Source: Verrucomicrobiales bacterium (lineage in GTDB: Bacteria; Verrucomicrobiota; Verrucomicrobiia; Limisphaerales; UBA11358). Taken from it: a stretch of DNA of 50,040 nt. The stretch is from assembly GCA_028712475.1 (NCBI GenBank), contig JAQTQB010000016.1:1-50040 (forward strand), in the 5' to 3' direction. The position numbers were made by a program, and so were the translations under genes. The notes beneath the pieces are model-generated. The model was not told the DNA's origin and did no database searches. It saw only the letters and a list, made by a program, of their open reading frames with translations. Positions 8,211 to 15,592 of the stretch are shown in pieces. Position 1 is the first letter of the stretch. Each line of letters starts with the position of its first letter.

Positions 8211-8852
8211 TCACATGGGCGGCGGCGCGATCAAATCCAGCCGGAACATTTTGATGGCGTTGAGCATGAATTGAATGGCGACCGCCGCCAGCAGCAGTCC
8301 CATGATGCGGATTGCGATGCTCATCGCGATCGGACTCAACCAGCGCGCGCCGCGCGCGGAGATCCGCAAAATCAGATAGCTCACCAGCAACACCGCCAGG
8401 ATGCAGCCGTAAAGCGCAATGTGCTGGGGAATGTCTTTCGCTTCATTCTGGAGCAGGATGGTCGTGGAAATCGCGCCCGGCCCGGCCAGCATCGGAATCG
8501 CCAGCGGCGTCACCGCGATGTCCGTCTTTTCCGTCCCAGCCTTCATTTCTTCATGGGTTTCCTGGACGCGCGAGCGTTGGGCGCGCAACATGTCCAGCGC
8601 CACGATCAGCAGCACGATGCTCGCCGCGATTTGAAACGCCGGCATGGTGATGCCCATGACCTTGAAAACGAGTTGCCCGACCATGGAAAACACCAGCAGC
8701 ACACCCGCCGCCACGCAACACGCCAGCCGCGCGGTGCGGATGCGCTGTTCCGCCGTGTCGGTCGGCGTCATGGCCAGAAACGCCGGCACGGTGGCCAGCG
8801 GATCCACAATCACGAAGAGCGAACTGGCCGCCAGCAAGATGTATTCAAACAA
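8211..8852 (-). CDS. MarC-family (UPF0056) integral membrane protein
   Basis: 213 residues, almost entirely hydrophobic, with six predicted membrane helices. Family landmarks are FVIVDPLATVPAFLAMT near the N-terminus, PLAIPMLAGPGAISTTI in the middle and GLLLAAVAIQFMLNAI near the C-terminus. MarC proteins are conserved inner-membrane proteins whose transport function is unresolved; the name comes from an old link to multiple antibiotic resistance that has not held up. A conserved charged loop (about residues 92-112) lies between helices 3 and 4. The gene stands alone on the minus strand, about 110 bp upstream of the cytochrome gene in genome order, with no clear operon partner. Confidence 0.9.
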   Translation of the reverse strand: MFEYILLAASSLFVIVDPLATVPAFLAMTPTDTAEQRIRTARLACCVAAGVLLVFSMVGQLVFKVMGITMPAFQIAASIVLLIVALDMLRAQRSRVQETHEEMKAGTEKTDIAVTPLAIPMLAGPGAISTTILLQNEAKDIPQHIALYGCILAVLLVSYLILRISARGARWLSPIAMSIAIRIMGLLLAAVAIQFMLNAIKMFRLDLIAPPPM

Positions 8853-8964
8853 ATTGATGGAACCGAATTAGACGTGGATTGAGGCGAAAGTCAATGGAGA
8901 GAATGCTGCGGCTGGTCTCCGACACAGCCGCGCTTGTTCAAATCAAGCCACTGCCCACGGGGCG

Positions 8965-9294
8965 TTATTTCTTGAATGTCCGCATGTAGGTGACGGAGGC
9001 CTTGATGTCGTCGTCTGAAAGTTCCGACGGCTTCATCAAGGTCTTTTCATCTTTCTTCATGCCTTCCTTGATGGATTTGAAGGCCTGCTCGTCGGTGAAC
9101 GCCGCCTGCACGGTCGCGTCGGTATAATCGCGCGCGCCGAGTTTCGTGCCCATCTTGGTTGCGCCTTTGCCGTCTTCACCGTGGCATTTGGCGCAATTGT
9201 CGGTGTAAACCGCCTTGCCGTCGGCGGCAAAAGCGTTGGTGGTCAAGGCGAGCGCGAACGCCGCCGGAAGTGCGAGGAGTGCGAGTTTTTTCAT
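8965..9294 (-). CDS. Class I c-type cytochrome, periplasmic
   Basis: 109 residues with a cleavable signal peptide (MKKLALLALPAAFALALTTNAFA). A single haem-binding motif, CAKCH, follows at about residues 34-38, in the context DGKAVYTDNCAKCHGEDGKG. The C-terminus DDIKASVTYMRTFKK is the usual closing helix of small cytochrome c proteins. The axial methionine is probably in the TLMKPSELSD segment. It would act as a periplasmic electron carrier; the partner oxidase or reductase is not in the window. It is monocistronic on the minus strand, about 140 bp from the end of the sigma-54 activator gene. Confidence 0.88.
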   Translation of the reverse strand: MKKLALLALPAAFALALTTNAFAADGKAVYTDNCAKCHGEDGKGATKMGTKLGARDYTDATVQAAFTDEQAFKSIKEGMKKDEKTLMKPSELSDDDIKASVTYMRTFKK

Positions 9295-9437
9295 AATCGT
9301 GAATCAACACTCGCGCTGGCAGAGGAAAATTTCCAACCGGCTTTTGGCAAAAACTTGGCATGGATTGCCGGCTCAAGGCGGTTTTTTGGAAAGCCGGTTT
9401 CCCACAAGAGCGTCGTCAATGGAACCGTCCACTTCGC

Positions 9438-10856
9438 CTACTCCTGGCCGGGATGCAATCCAAACTGGATCAATTTCTCGCGCAGGGTCAGCCGGGAAAT
9501 GCCCAGCCAGCGGGCGGCCTTGGCCTGGTTGCCTTGAGCCATTTCGATGGCGCGGCTGAAGAGGGCGCGATCGGCGGTTTCGTGCAACCGCGCGTGGGCA
9601 TCCGTCAATTCGCCGCGTTGCGCCGCCGCCATCAATTCGTCCGCGTAGGCTTGAAGGGATTTCTCTGCGGACGTCACCGGCAGGTTTATTTTGGCCAGCA
9701 CCGAGCGGACGTGCTCCACGCTGATGGTGTAACTCTTCGCCAGCAACAGCATCTTGCGCGTGACATTTTCGAGTTCACGCACGTTGCCCGGCCAGGACTG
9801 GGTCTGCAGAAATTCCACCGCGTCCGGGTGGATGGCGGGATTTTCCACGCCGAAATCCGCGGAGTATTTGTGCAAAAAGAACCGGACCAAATCCGGGATG
9901 TCCTCCTTGCGTTCGCGCAACGGCGGCAGGTGGAGCACCACGACGCTGATGCGATAGTATAGGTCTTCGCGAAATTGATTCTGCCGGATGGCCGCCTCCA
10001 GATCGCGATGCGTGGCGCAGATGACACGCACATCCACGGGAGTCGGCTCCTTGCCGCCGAGACGCTGCACGTTTTTTTCCTGCAACACGCGCATCAGTTT
10101 GACCTGCGTTCCCAGAGTCATGTCGCCGATCTCGTCGAGAAAAATCGTGCCCTGATCCGCCTGTTCAAAGCGTCCGATGCGCCGTGTTTCCGCGCCGGTG
10201 AACGCGCCCTTCTCGTGGCCGAACAATTCACTTTCCAGCAACGTCTCCGGGATGGCGGCGCAATTGATTGCGACGAACGGCGCGTTCACGCGGTTGCTGT
10301 GCTGGTAAATCGCGCGGGCGACAAGCTCCTTGCCGGTGCCGGTCTCACCGCGAATCAAAACACTTACGGGCGTGGCGGCGATGCGCCCGATTTCCTTGTA
10401 AATGGACTGCATGGCCCGGCTGTTGCCGACGATGGCGTCGCGCGCCTGTCCCGCCGCGCCGATCTGCACCGGCTCGGACATGAGCTGGCTGGCGGCGACG
10501 GCCTGTGCGACCAGCTTTAGCATTTCCGGCATCTCAAACGGCTTGAGCAGATAATCGTAAGCGCCCGACTGTGTCGCCTCAATGGCCGTTCCGGTCGTGC
10601 CGTGAGCTGTCATCATCAAAATCGGCAGACGTGGCCGCGCGACATGCAGTTTGCGCACCAGTTCCAGCCCGTTCATCCCCGGCATTCTTAAATCCGTGAT
10701 GACGACATCAAAGGGATCGGCTTTTGCGCGGGCCAGGCCGGCATCGCCGGCTTTCTCAATCCAGACTTCATACCCTTCGTCAGCCAGCACGCGGCGCAAA
10801 ATGGCCACGATGGCGGAGTCATCCTCGACGAGCAGGATTTTTGCGGGCGGCTTCAT
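9438..10856 (-). CDS. Sigma-54-dependent response regulator (NtrC family)
   Basis: 472 residues in three domains. The receiver has D55 in VVITDLRMPGMNG and K106 in YLLKPFE. The AAA+ sigma-54 interaction domain has Walker A GETGTGKE (170-177), the sigma-54 contact loop GAFTGA (217-222) and Walker B FLDE (239-242). The C-terminal Fis-type helix-turn-helix has GNQAKAARWLGISRLTLREKL. All key residues are present, so it should be an active enhancer-binding activator. Its start overlaps the stop of the upstream kinase gene by four bases. The divergent operon beginning at 12485 has a matching sigma-54-like promoter with a dyad upstream, so that operon is the likely target (inference). Confidence 0.93.
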   Translation of the reverse strand: MKPPAKILLVEDDSAIVAILRRVLADEGYEVWIEKAGDAGLARAKADPFDVVITDLRMPGMNGLELVRKLHVARPRLPILMMTAHGTTGTAIEATQSGAYDYLLKPFEMPEMLKLVAQAVAASQLMSEPVQIGAAGQARDAIVGNSRAMQSIYKEIGRIAATPVSVLIRGETGTGKELVARAIYQHSNRVNAPFVAINCAAIPETLLESELFGHEKGAFTGAETRRIGRFEQADQGTIFLDEIGDMTLGTQVKLMRVLQEKNVQRLGGKEPTPVDVRVICATHRDLEAAIRQNQFREDLYYRISVVVLHLPPLRERKEDIPDLVRFFLHKYSADFGVENPAIHPDAVEFLQTQSWPGNVRELENVTRKMLLLAKSYTISVEHVRSVLAKINLPVTSAEKSLQAYADELMAAAQRGELTDAHARLHETADRALFSRAIEMAQGNQAKAARWLGISRLTLREKLIQFGLHPGQE

Positions 10857-12211
10857 GGTTTATACAAGGGAAGAATAATTCCAAAAGTGGTGCCGTAGTC
10901 AACCTGGGTTTGATACTGGAGCGCGCCCTGATGTTTTTCAACAATCCGCGCCGCGATGGGCAGGCCGAGGCCGGTCCCGAAATCCTTCGTGGTAAAAAAC
11001 GGATCAAACAATCGTTTCTCAACCTCGGCTGGAATTCCCTTGCCGTTGTCGCTGACCTCCAAAATCACCACGTCCGTCTGCCGGTCATCAAGCCACTTTT
11101 CATCGAGCCGCGCGCGCAAGGTCACGGTTCCATCATTGCCGATGCTGTCAGCGGCGTTATGGATCAGGTTGATCAAGACCTGCTTGATCTGCTGCTGGTC
11201 AATTCGGATCTGCGCCGGCACGACTTCACCCAGCACGAGCTTGATCTTTAATTTTTCGAGTTCAGGTTTCAACAGCATCTGCACTCCGCGCAACGGCTGT
11301 TCAGCGGAGACAACGACAAATTGCGGATCGGACGGGCGCGCGAACTGTAAAAAATCTTTGACGATGCGCTCAAGGCGGTTGATTTCGCCGCCGATGAGTT
11401 CGGCGTCCTCAAATTCCGGCGTGCCGGCCTTCAGATGTTTTTGCTGCAAGTAAAGCCAGGCCTTGATGGCGGTGAGCGGATTGCGGATTTCGTGCGCGAC
11501 ACCGGTGGCCAGCATTCCCAGCGAGGCCAGTTTTTCCTGCCGTTCCACCAGTTGCCGGCTTTCCACCAACTGCACCTGCAATGGCGCGATCATTCCGCGA
11601 TAAACCACAATTGCCAGCCAGAAACCGGCTACGAGCAACAACGCCAGCGAGCCGAACAATTCAAACCGCAGAACATTGAGGGACTTGATGTTCTGTGTCT
11701 GGAACAAATCAATGGATTGCTGGTGGGCTTCCGAAAGTTGGATGCTAAGATTGAGGATGCGCTTTGAATGTTTTTCCAGATCGGTGAATTCGACGACGCG
11801 CGTGATGGACTGTTGGTTGGTGTAAACCCTGGTGTTAAGCGCTATCGCTGCGCCTAAATAGTCCTTGTAGGCCTCGTTGATCTGGTCGAGAAACGGACGT
11901 TCCTTTTGCGACGACAAAATCGGCTGCTGTTCGTCCATCCAACGGCCTAATTCCTTGCTGGCTGCATTAAAATTCGTCCAATCCTCGGAATCACGGTAAG
12001 CCGCATAACGCAGCACCATGTTGTTCAAGCCAAGGATGCTTTGCTGCAAATGGTCGGCGATCTGAAAACTTTTCCACTGCTTGGCCGAGAGTTGTTCCTG
12101 CAAATTACCCGTCTGCCGCCACGAGGTATGCGCCGTCCAGGCAATCAGCCCCACCAGCAGCGTAATCGTCGCAAAAAAAATGATGAGCCTGAATATGATG
12201 CCTGGATTCAT
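10853..12211 (-). CDS. Membrane sensor histidine kinase partner of the sigma-54 activator
   Basis: 452 residues. The first membrane helix (about 5-27) and second (about 185-205) enclose an all-helical periplasmic sensor of roughly 155 residues, resembling four-helix-bundle ligand domains. A short linker leads to HisKA with H240 in GVAHEIRNPLTAIKAW and to HATPase_c with NLIHNAADSIG, VSDNGKGIPAEV and FGTGLGLPIAARIV. The FFTTKDFGTGLGL form is typical of NtrB/ZraS-like kinases that pair with NtrC regulators. It overlaps the regulator gene (ATGA), forming a two-gene operon. The ligand is unknown. The neighbouring envelope operon suggests an envelope-related cue (inference). Confidence 0.92.
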   Translation of the reverse strand: MNPGIIFRLIIFFATITLLVGLIAWTAHTSWRQTGNLQEQLSAKQWKSFQIADHLQQSILGLNNMVLRYAAYRDSEDWTNFNAASKELGRWMDEQQPILSSQKERPFLDQINEAYKDYLGAAIALNTRVYTNQQSITRVVEFTDLEKHSKRILNLSIQLSEAHQQSIDLFQTQNIKSLNVLRFELFGSLALLLVAGFWLAIVVYRGMIAPLQVQLVESRQLVERQEKLASLGMLATGVAHEIRNPLTAIKAWLYLQQKHLKAGTPEFEDAELIGGEINRLERIVKDFLQFARPSDPQFVVVSAEQPLRGVQMLLKPELEKLKIKLVLGEVVPAQIRIDQQQIKQVLINLIHNAADSIGNDGTVTLRARLDEKWLDDRQTDVVILEVSDNGKGIPAEVEKRLFDPFFTTKDFGTGLGLPIAARIVEKHQGALQYQTQVDYGTTFGIILPLYKP

Positions 12212-12312
12212 AATGACACTTCCCGCCAGTTTGCCGCCCCACGCCGGACATCATACACTCAACTTCCAAAAAATCTGCCAATAAAATTTTGGCCCGGCGG
12301 TGGTCAACGCCT

Positions 12313-12344
12313 TGCCAGCGGTGGAAAAAAATTTACCGCTGGCA
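12313..12344 (+). promoter_or_regulatory. Dyad-symmetric site, candidate upstream activating sequence
   Basis: TGCCAGCGGT (12313-12322) and ACCGCTGGCA (12335-12344) form a perfect 10-bp inverted repeat with a 12-bp spacer. Its centre is about 107 bp upstream of the -24 GG of the sigma-54-like promoter, a normal place for an enhancer-binding protein site. The site is conserved, with small changes, in the duplicated copy at 15281-15316. The divergent kinase/NtrC-type regulator operon starts nearby at 12211, so both directions could be controlled. Confidence 0.55.
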
Positions 12345-12433
12345 GGGGTTGGGCGGTCGTTTTAACCGGGCAAATCCCGTCATTTTGACCGGCGAACCCC
12401 GCCAAAAAGAAGGACGAACCGCGTTTTCAACGC

Positions 12434-12449
12434 TGGCACGGTTTGCGCT
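12434..12449 (+). promoter_or_regulatory. Sigma-54-like promoter of the receiver/envelope operon
   Basis: TGGCACG at 12434-12440 matches the -24 consensus exactly, and GC at 12447-12448 falls at the required spacing for the -12 element (the usual TT before GC is replaced). Transcription would begin near 12460, ahead of the ATG at 12485. The same elements recur in the duplicated copy at 15384-15399. A sigma-54 activator gene lies next door, which supports the call. Confidence 0.55.
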
Positions 12450-12484
12450 TTAAGGACTCTTTGAAGAAAGCGCACGTCGTGTTT

Positions 12485-12991
12485 ATGAATACCACACTTA
12501 AAATGCCGGCGCTCAACGTGAAACCGAACGCTGTGAGGGCCGCAAAACACAAAATCCTGATGGTTGACGACGATCCCGCCATCCGCCAGATACTGCTGCA
12601 CATTCTCGAGGATGAAGGCTATTTTGTGCTTACGGCGGCCAACGGTGTCGAGGCGCTTGCGCTTGCCAGCACCACAAAGTTTGACCTCGCACTGCTGGAT
12701 TTGAACATGCCGGTCAAGGACGGGTGGGAAACATTCAAGCAACTTTCGACAAAAAACCCACAGCTTCCGATCATCCTGATCACCGCCCGGCCCAACCAGT
12801 TTTTCCCCGCGCTGGCTTCGGGCGTTGACGCCTTGCTGGAAAAGCCGCTGGATTTCGAAAAGCTTTCCAACACGATCCACACCCTTTTGGAAGAACCGCC
12901 TGAAGCGCGCCTGAAACGTTTCATGGGCCGGCCCCCGGCATTTCGGTTCATCCCGCCAAAGCCCGACGAGCCGGAATGGAAAGCGCACTAA
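12485..12991 (+). CDS. Stand-alone receiver-domain response regulator
   Basis: 168 residues. After about 20 non-conserved residues there is a single receiver domain with acidic cluster D28-D30 (ILMVDDDPAIRQ), phosphoacceptor D72 (LALLDLNMPVKDG), a T in LITARP and a lysine in LLEKPLD. No output domain follows; the tail is a proline-rich stretch. Such proteins act as phosphate sinks or through protein contacts. I chose the ATG at 12485 over an upstream TTG at 12443, because the TTG lies inside the sigma-54-like promoter. It is the first gene of an operon running to 15082. A truncated copy of its 5' end is found at 15428. Confidence 0.85.
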   Translation: MNTTLKMPALNVKPNAVRAAKHKILMVDDDPAIRQILLHILEDEGYFVLTAANGVEALALASTTKFDLALLDLNMPVKDGWETFKQLSTKNPQLPIILITARPNQFFPALASGVDALLEKPLDFEKLSNTIHTLLEEPPEARLKRFMGRPPAFRFIPPKPDEPEWKAH

Positions 12992-12992
12992 A

Positions 12993-13400
12993 ATGAAAAC
13001 AGACGACCTCAACAACGCCATGCCACGGCTGCAAGCAATAAATGAATGCCTGCGGGCGCTGCCCGAAACGTGTCCCGCGCATTCAAACGGCAAACCGGCC
13101 GTTCCCTCGACGATAAACAACATAAACGTCCGGTTTGCCCCCGATTCATCGCTTCAACTCCAAATACGCCATGTTATGAAAACTGAACTTCCGCTGAACC
13201 AGACATCCTTTGCCGACTTGATGCTGCACCCGGAAAAACTGGAGGCAGCGTTAAAAGCCGCCAAACGTGAGAACGATGCTTTCGCCGCGTCGCGGAGATT
13301 TGGCCAAAGCGCCAGCAACCGTGAGACGCCTGGCACATCGTCCAGAAACGGCAGCGCGCGCAAGCCCCACAACCAAGGCTTTGCGAAAAAAACATATTAA
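12993..13400 (+). CDS. Hypothetical protein following the receiver gene
   Basis: 135 codons starting one base after the receiver stop (TAA A ATG), which suggests coupled translation. I recognise no domain. The N-terminal half is neutral and the C-terminal part is rich in serine, arginine, asparagine and lysine (ASRRFGQSASNRE onward), so it may be partly disordered. There is no signal peptide or membrane helix. An internal ATG at about 13176 (MKTELPLNQTSFADLML) could be the true start of a shorter protein. The reality of the gene rests on its position in the operon and its tight spacing. Confidence 0.5.
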   Translation: MKTDDLNNAMPRLQAINECLRALPETCPAHSNGKPAVPSTINNINVRFAPDSSLQLQIRHVMKTELPLNQTSFADLMLHPEKLEAALKAAKRENDAFAASRRFGQSASNRETPGTSSRNGSARKPHNQGFAKKTY

Positions 13401-13419
13401 CCACCACCACAAAAAAACC

Positions 13420-13665
13420 ATGAAAACGAAAATTATACTTCTGGCTGGACTGGCTCTGGCCGCGCTGACATTCGTCGGGTGCGGACATCAATCGGAGGAC
13501 AATGCGCCAGCTTCCACAAATTCGGCAGGCGACCAGCCGATGCCGGGCGCGTCGGTTTCAAATAATGCCATCACTCCGCCCGGTGCCGCCTGGAACAATA
13601 CAAACAATCCAGCCCTCACCAACTGGTCCGGCACCAACAATTCAGGTGCTACGACCAACCAGTGA
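13420..13665 (+). CDS. Small lipoprotein
   Basis: 81 residues. The signal peptide MKTKIILLAGLALAALTFVGC ends in a clear lipobox (TFVGC, lipidated cysteine near residue 21). The mature part is short, low-complexity and rich in asparagine, threonine, alanine and proline (NNTNNPALTNWSGTNNSG), and looks like a flexible envelope tether rather than an enzyme. The ATG at 13420 is chosen because the longer frame upstream overlaps the preceding gene and lacks the signal peptide start. It lies inside the envelope operon between the hypothetical gene and the barrel gene. Confidence 0.72.
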   Translation: MKTKIILLAGLALAALTFVGCGHQSEDNAPASTNSAGDQPMPGASVSNNAITPPGAAWNNTNNPALTNWSGTNNSGATTNQ

Positions 13666-13691
13666 GCAGCGCCAACAACGAAAGGCGGCCT

Positions 13692-14207
13692 ATGAAAAAG
13701 ATTTTATACTTCACAGCGTTGCTGATGACGGTGTTCGGACTTTCCGTCCGCGCAGATGAGTCCTCGACATTGAGTAAAAATACGAAAACGGCTGACACGT
13801 CGGAAGACTACGCTGGCAAACTGGGTGCGGGTGTCATCGTGGGCGAGCCGACGGGCGGGTCGGTGAAATATTGGTTCAACGACACGCTGGCGATTGACGG
13901 TGCCGTTGGCTGGTCATCGCATGACAACACGGATTTATACCTGCACAGCGATGTGCTGTGGCACAACTTTGATTTGATCCCGGTGTCACAGGGCCGTTTG
14001 CCGGTTTACTTCGGTGCCGGCGGCCTGGTGCGGTTCCGCGACGACAACAAAGACAACCAAGTTGGTGTCCGCGTGCCCGTAGGGTTGTCGTATATGTTCG
14101 ACAATGCGCCGTTGGATGTTTTTGCAGAATTGGGCCCGGCCCTTGATGTCGCGCCGCATGTTCGCGGGGAAATCACCGGCGGCATCGGCATTCGTTATTG
14201 GTTTTGA
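13692..14207 (+). CDS. Small outer-membrane beta-barrel protein
   Basis: 171 residues from the ATG at 13692, which is preceded by AAAGG. The signal peptide (MKKILYFTALLMTVFGLSVRA) is followed by alternating hydrophobic/polar strands (GSVKYWFNDTLAIDGAVGW, LPVYFGAGGLVRF, VGVRVPVGLSYMF). The last residue is phenylalanine in GIGIRYWF, the usual C-terminal signal for outer-membrane insertion. It resembles small eight-stranded barrels. It belongs to the sigma-54-controlled operon with a lipoprotein and a DUF5666-like protein, so an envelope-stress or surface-remodelling role is plausible but unproven. Confidence 0.75.
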   Translation: MKKILYFTALLMTVFGLSVRADESSTLSKNTKTADTSEDYAGKLGAGVIVGEPTGGSVKYWFNDTLAIDGAVGWSSHDNTDLYLHSDVLWHNFDLIPVSQGRLPVYFGAGGLVRFRDDNKDNQVGVRVPVGLSYMFDNAPLDVFAELGPALDVAPHVRGEITGGIGIRYWF

Positions 14208-14242
14208 CGAAAACACTGCAAACAAGAAACAAAAGGAACAAT

Positions 14243-15082
14243 ATGAAAACGACCAGATCAACAAGCTGGATGGCAGTTTGCGCGGCTGTTTTGACCGCGA
14301 CCACGGCGTTCCACGTGTCGGCCGAACAGTTGGCGACGGCTGCCAGACCGGAAAAGAGTTACACGGGCACGGTTCTTTCCGTTGACCCGAAGGAGCATGT
14401 GTTAAGTGTAAAGGGGTGGGGTATGTGGAGCAAGACGTTCAACCTCGGCGACAACTGCACCTACATGCTGTTGGAAAAAAACAACGCCACGGCGAACGAC
14501 CTGCGACCGGGTGAGAAAGTCGTGGTCAGTTATCAGGACGCGCACGGCGTGCTGATTGCCGACCGCGTTGAACAGCGACCGGTGCAGTTCGTGGGCGTGG
14601 TCAAGGCGGTTGACCCGGACAAGCACACGCTGTTGCTGCATCGTCCGGCCTTTGACAAGCAGTTGCAGATCGCAGATGACTGCAAGATCACGCTGCGCGA
14701 TGGAAAATCCGGCACCTTCGCCGACATCCGCGTCGGCAATCATGTGACGGTGACTTACGAAACGCCGGACAACAAACCGACGGCCCGTGAAATCGCACAG
14801 ACGAGCATTGCGTTCACCGGCAAGCTGACGGCGGTTGACCTCGAAGATAAAACCGTGAAGGCCAAGTCAGGGTTCGATTCCAAAAAATTCATGGTGGCCA
14901 ACGATTGCGCCATCATGATCAATGGCAAGCCTGACGGACGGCTGGGTGACTTGAAGCCGAACGACAGGCTGGTCTTCAACTATGACGAGATCAACGGTGT
15001 TAATGTGGTGAACCGCATTGCCCCGGCGGAAGCCCAGACAAGTTCTGTAGCCAACACCACCGCACCGATGGCAGGCAATTAA
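14243..15082 (+). CDS. Secreted protein with tandem DUF5666-like repeats
   Basis: 279 residues from the ATG at 14243, with AAAAGGA just upstream. A signal peptide (about residues 1-28) is followed by three related modules of about 80 residues. Each opens with a phrase such as YTGTVLSVDPKEHVLSVK, FVGVVKAVDPDKHTLLLH or FTGKLTAVDLEDKTVKAK. Each module closes with a 'G..V.V.Y' strand (LRPGEKVVVSY, IRVGNHVTVTY, LKPNDRLVFNY). This is the OB-like DUF5666 pattern of periplasmic proteins. It is probably a periplasmic or surface binding protein; the ligand is unknown. It is the last gene of the operon, followed by a strong stem-loop at 15116-15155. Confidence 0.72.
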   Translation: MKTTRSTSWMAVCAAVLTATTAFHVSAEQLATAARPEKSYTGTVLSVDPKEHVLSVKGWGMWSKTFNLGDNCTYMLLEKNNATANDLRPGEKVVVSYQDAHGVLIADRVEQRPVQFVGVVKAVDPDKHTLLLHRPAFDKQLQIADDCKITLRDGKSGTFADIRVGNHVTVTYETPDNKPTAREIAQTSIAFTGKLTAVDLEDKTVKAKSGFDSKKFMVANDCAIMINGKPDGRLGDLKPNDRLVFNYDEINGVNVVNRIAPAEAQTSSVANTTAPMAGN

Positions 15083-15115
15083 AAATTTGGCCGGATTATC
15101 CTCCCGGCCACTTCC

Positions 15116-15155
15116 GGGCACGTCCTGAATGTTTGGTTTGCATCAGGGCGTGCCC
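15116..15155 (+). terminator. Stem-loop closing the envelope operon
   Basis: GGGCACGTCCTGA (15116-15128) pairs with TCAGGGCGTGCCC (15143-15155), 12 matches plus one G-T wobble over 13 positions, with a 14-nt loop. It begins 34 bp after the DUF5666-like stop. No proper T-run follows (TTCTGTC), so termination may be weak or Rho-assisted. Confidence 0.5.
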
Positions 15156-15280
15156 TTCTGTCATCCCCATCGGCTTTGACGCAACAAGCCGCTTCGAATT
15201 TCTACGCGTAACTTCACTTTGAACACCAAACCGCCGCCGTCAGCGGTGACTTTAATATTTGGCGCGGCGGTGGTCAGTGC

Positions 15281-15399
15281 CTTGCCAGTGGTGGAACAAG
15301 ACTTGCCGCCGGCAAGAATTGGGCGGGCGTTTTACCCGGGCAAATCCTGCTAAAAAGGAGGTAACGGGCCGTATTTTTGGCGTTGGCACGCTTCCCGCT
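15281..15399 (+). promoter_or_regulatory. Duplicated copy of the dyad plus sigma-54-like promoter
   Basis: CTTGCCAGTGG (15281-15291) and CCGCCGGCAAG (15306-15316) form an imperfect dyad that aligns with the one at 12313-12344. TGGCACG at 15384-15390 with GC at 15397-15398 repeats the -24/-12 elements. Between them, the segment GGGCGGGCGTTTTA...CCGGGCAAATCC is nearly identical to the first copy. The dyad-to-promoter distance is about 20 bp shorter here, roughly two helical turns. This copy now faces the fibronectin-type gene at 15585. Confidence 0.55.
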
Positions 15400-15427
15400 A
15401 AAGTCGTCATTGAATGAGAAGACGTTT

Positions 15428-15592
15428 ATGAATGCCACACTTGAAATGCCTGCGCCCGTCACGAAGCCGAAGGCCGTGAAGCCCTCAAAACATAACAGCC
15501 TCCTGCTGTTCGTTGATAATCCCGCCCTCCGTCAATCCTGCTGCCCTCGGTGTTTTGTTTTCCCTTCTTCCGACAGGCTCAAGCATGAATGA
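15428..15592 (+). pseudogene. Truncated duplicate of the receiver-domain gene
   Basis: The frame begins MNATLEMPAPVTKPKAVK, which aligns with MNTTLKMPALNVKPNAVR of the receiver gene at 12485. Similarity runs through NPALRQ (versus DPAIRQ), then ends near 15545. The acidic phosphorylation cluster is already degraded and no phosphoacceptor region is present. The frame stops at 15590-15592, overlapping the ATG of the fibronectin-type gene by eight bases. The stub could therefore still serve as a translated leader (inference). Confidence 0.75.

Noticed and set aside
9388..9404. Hairpin GGAAAGCCGGTTTCC between the cytochrome and activator genes as a terminator
   Set aside because: For minus-strand transcription it is followed by an A-run, not a T-run, so it does not fit an intrinsic terminator for the activator gene.
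12443..12484. TTG start extending the receiver protein by 14 residues
   Set aside because: The codon lies within the sigma-54-like promoter and upstream of the expected transcription start.
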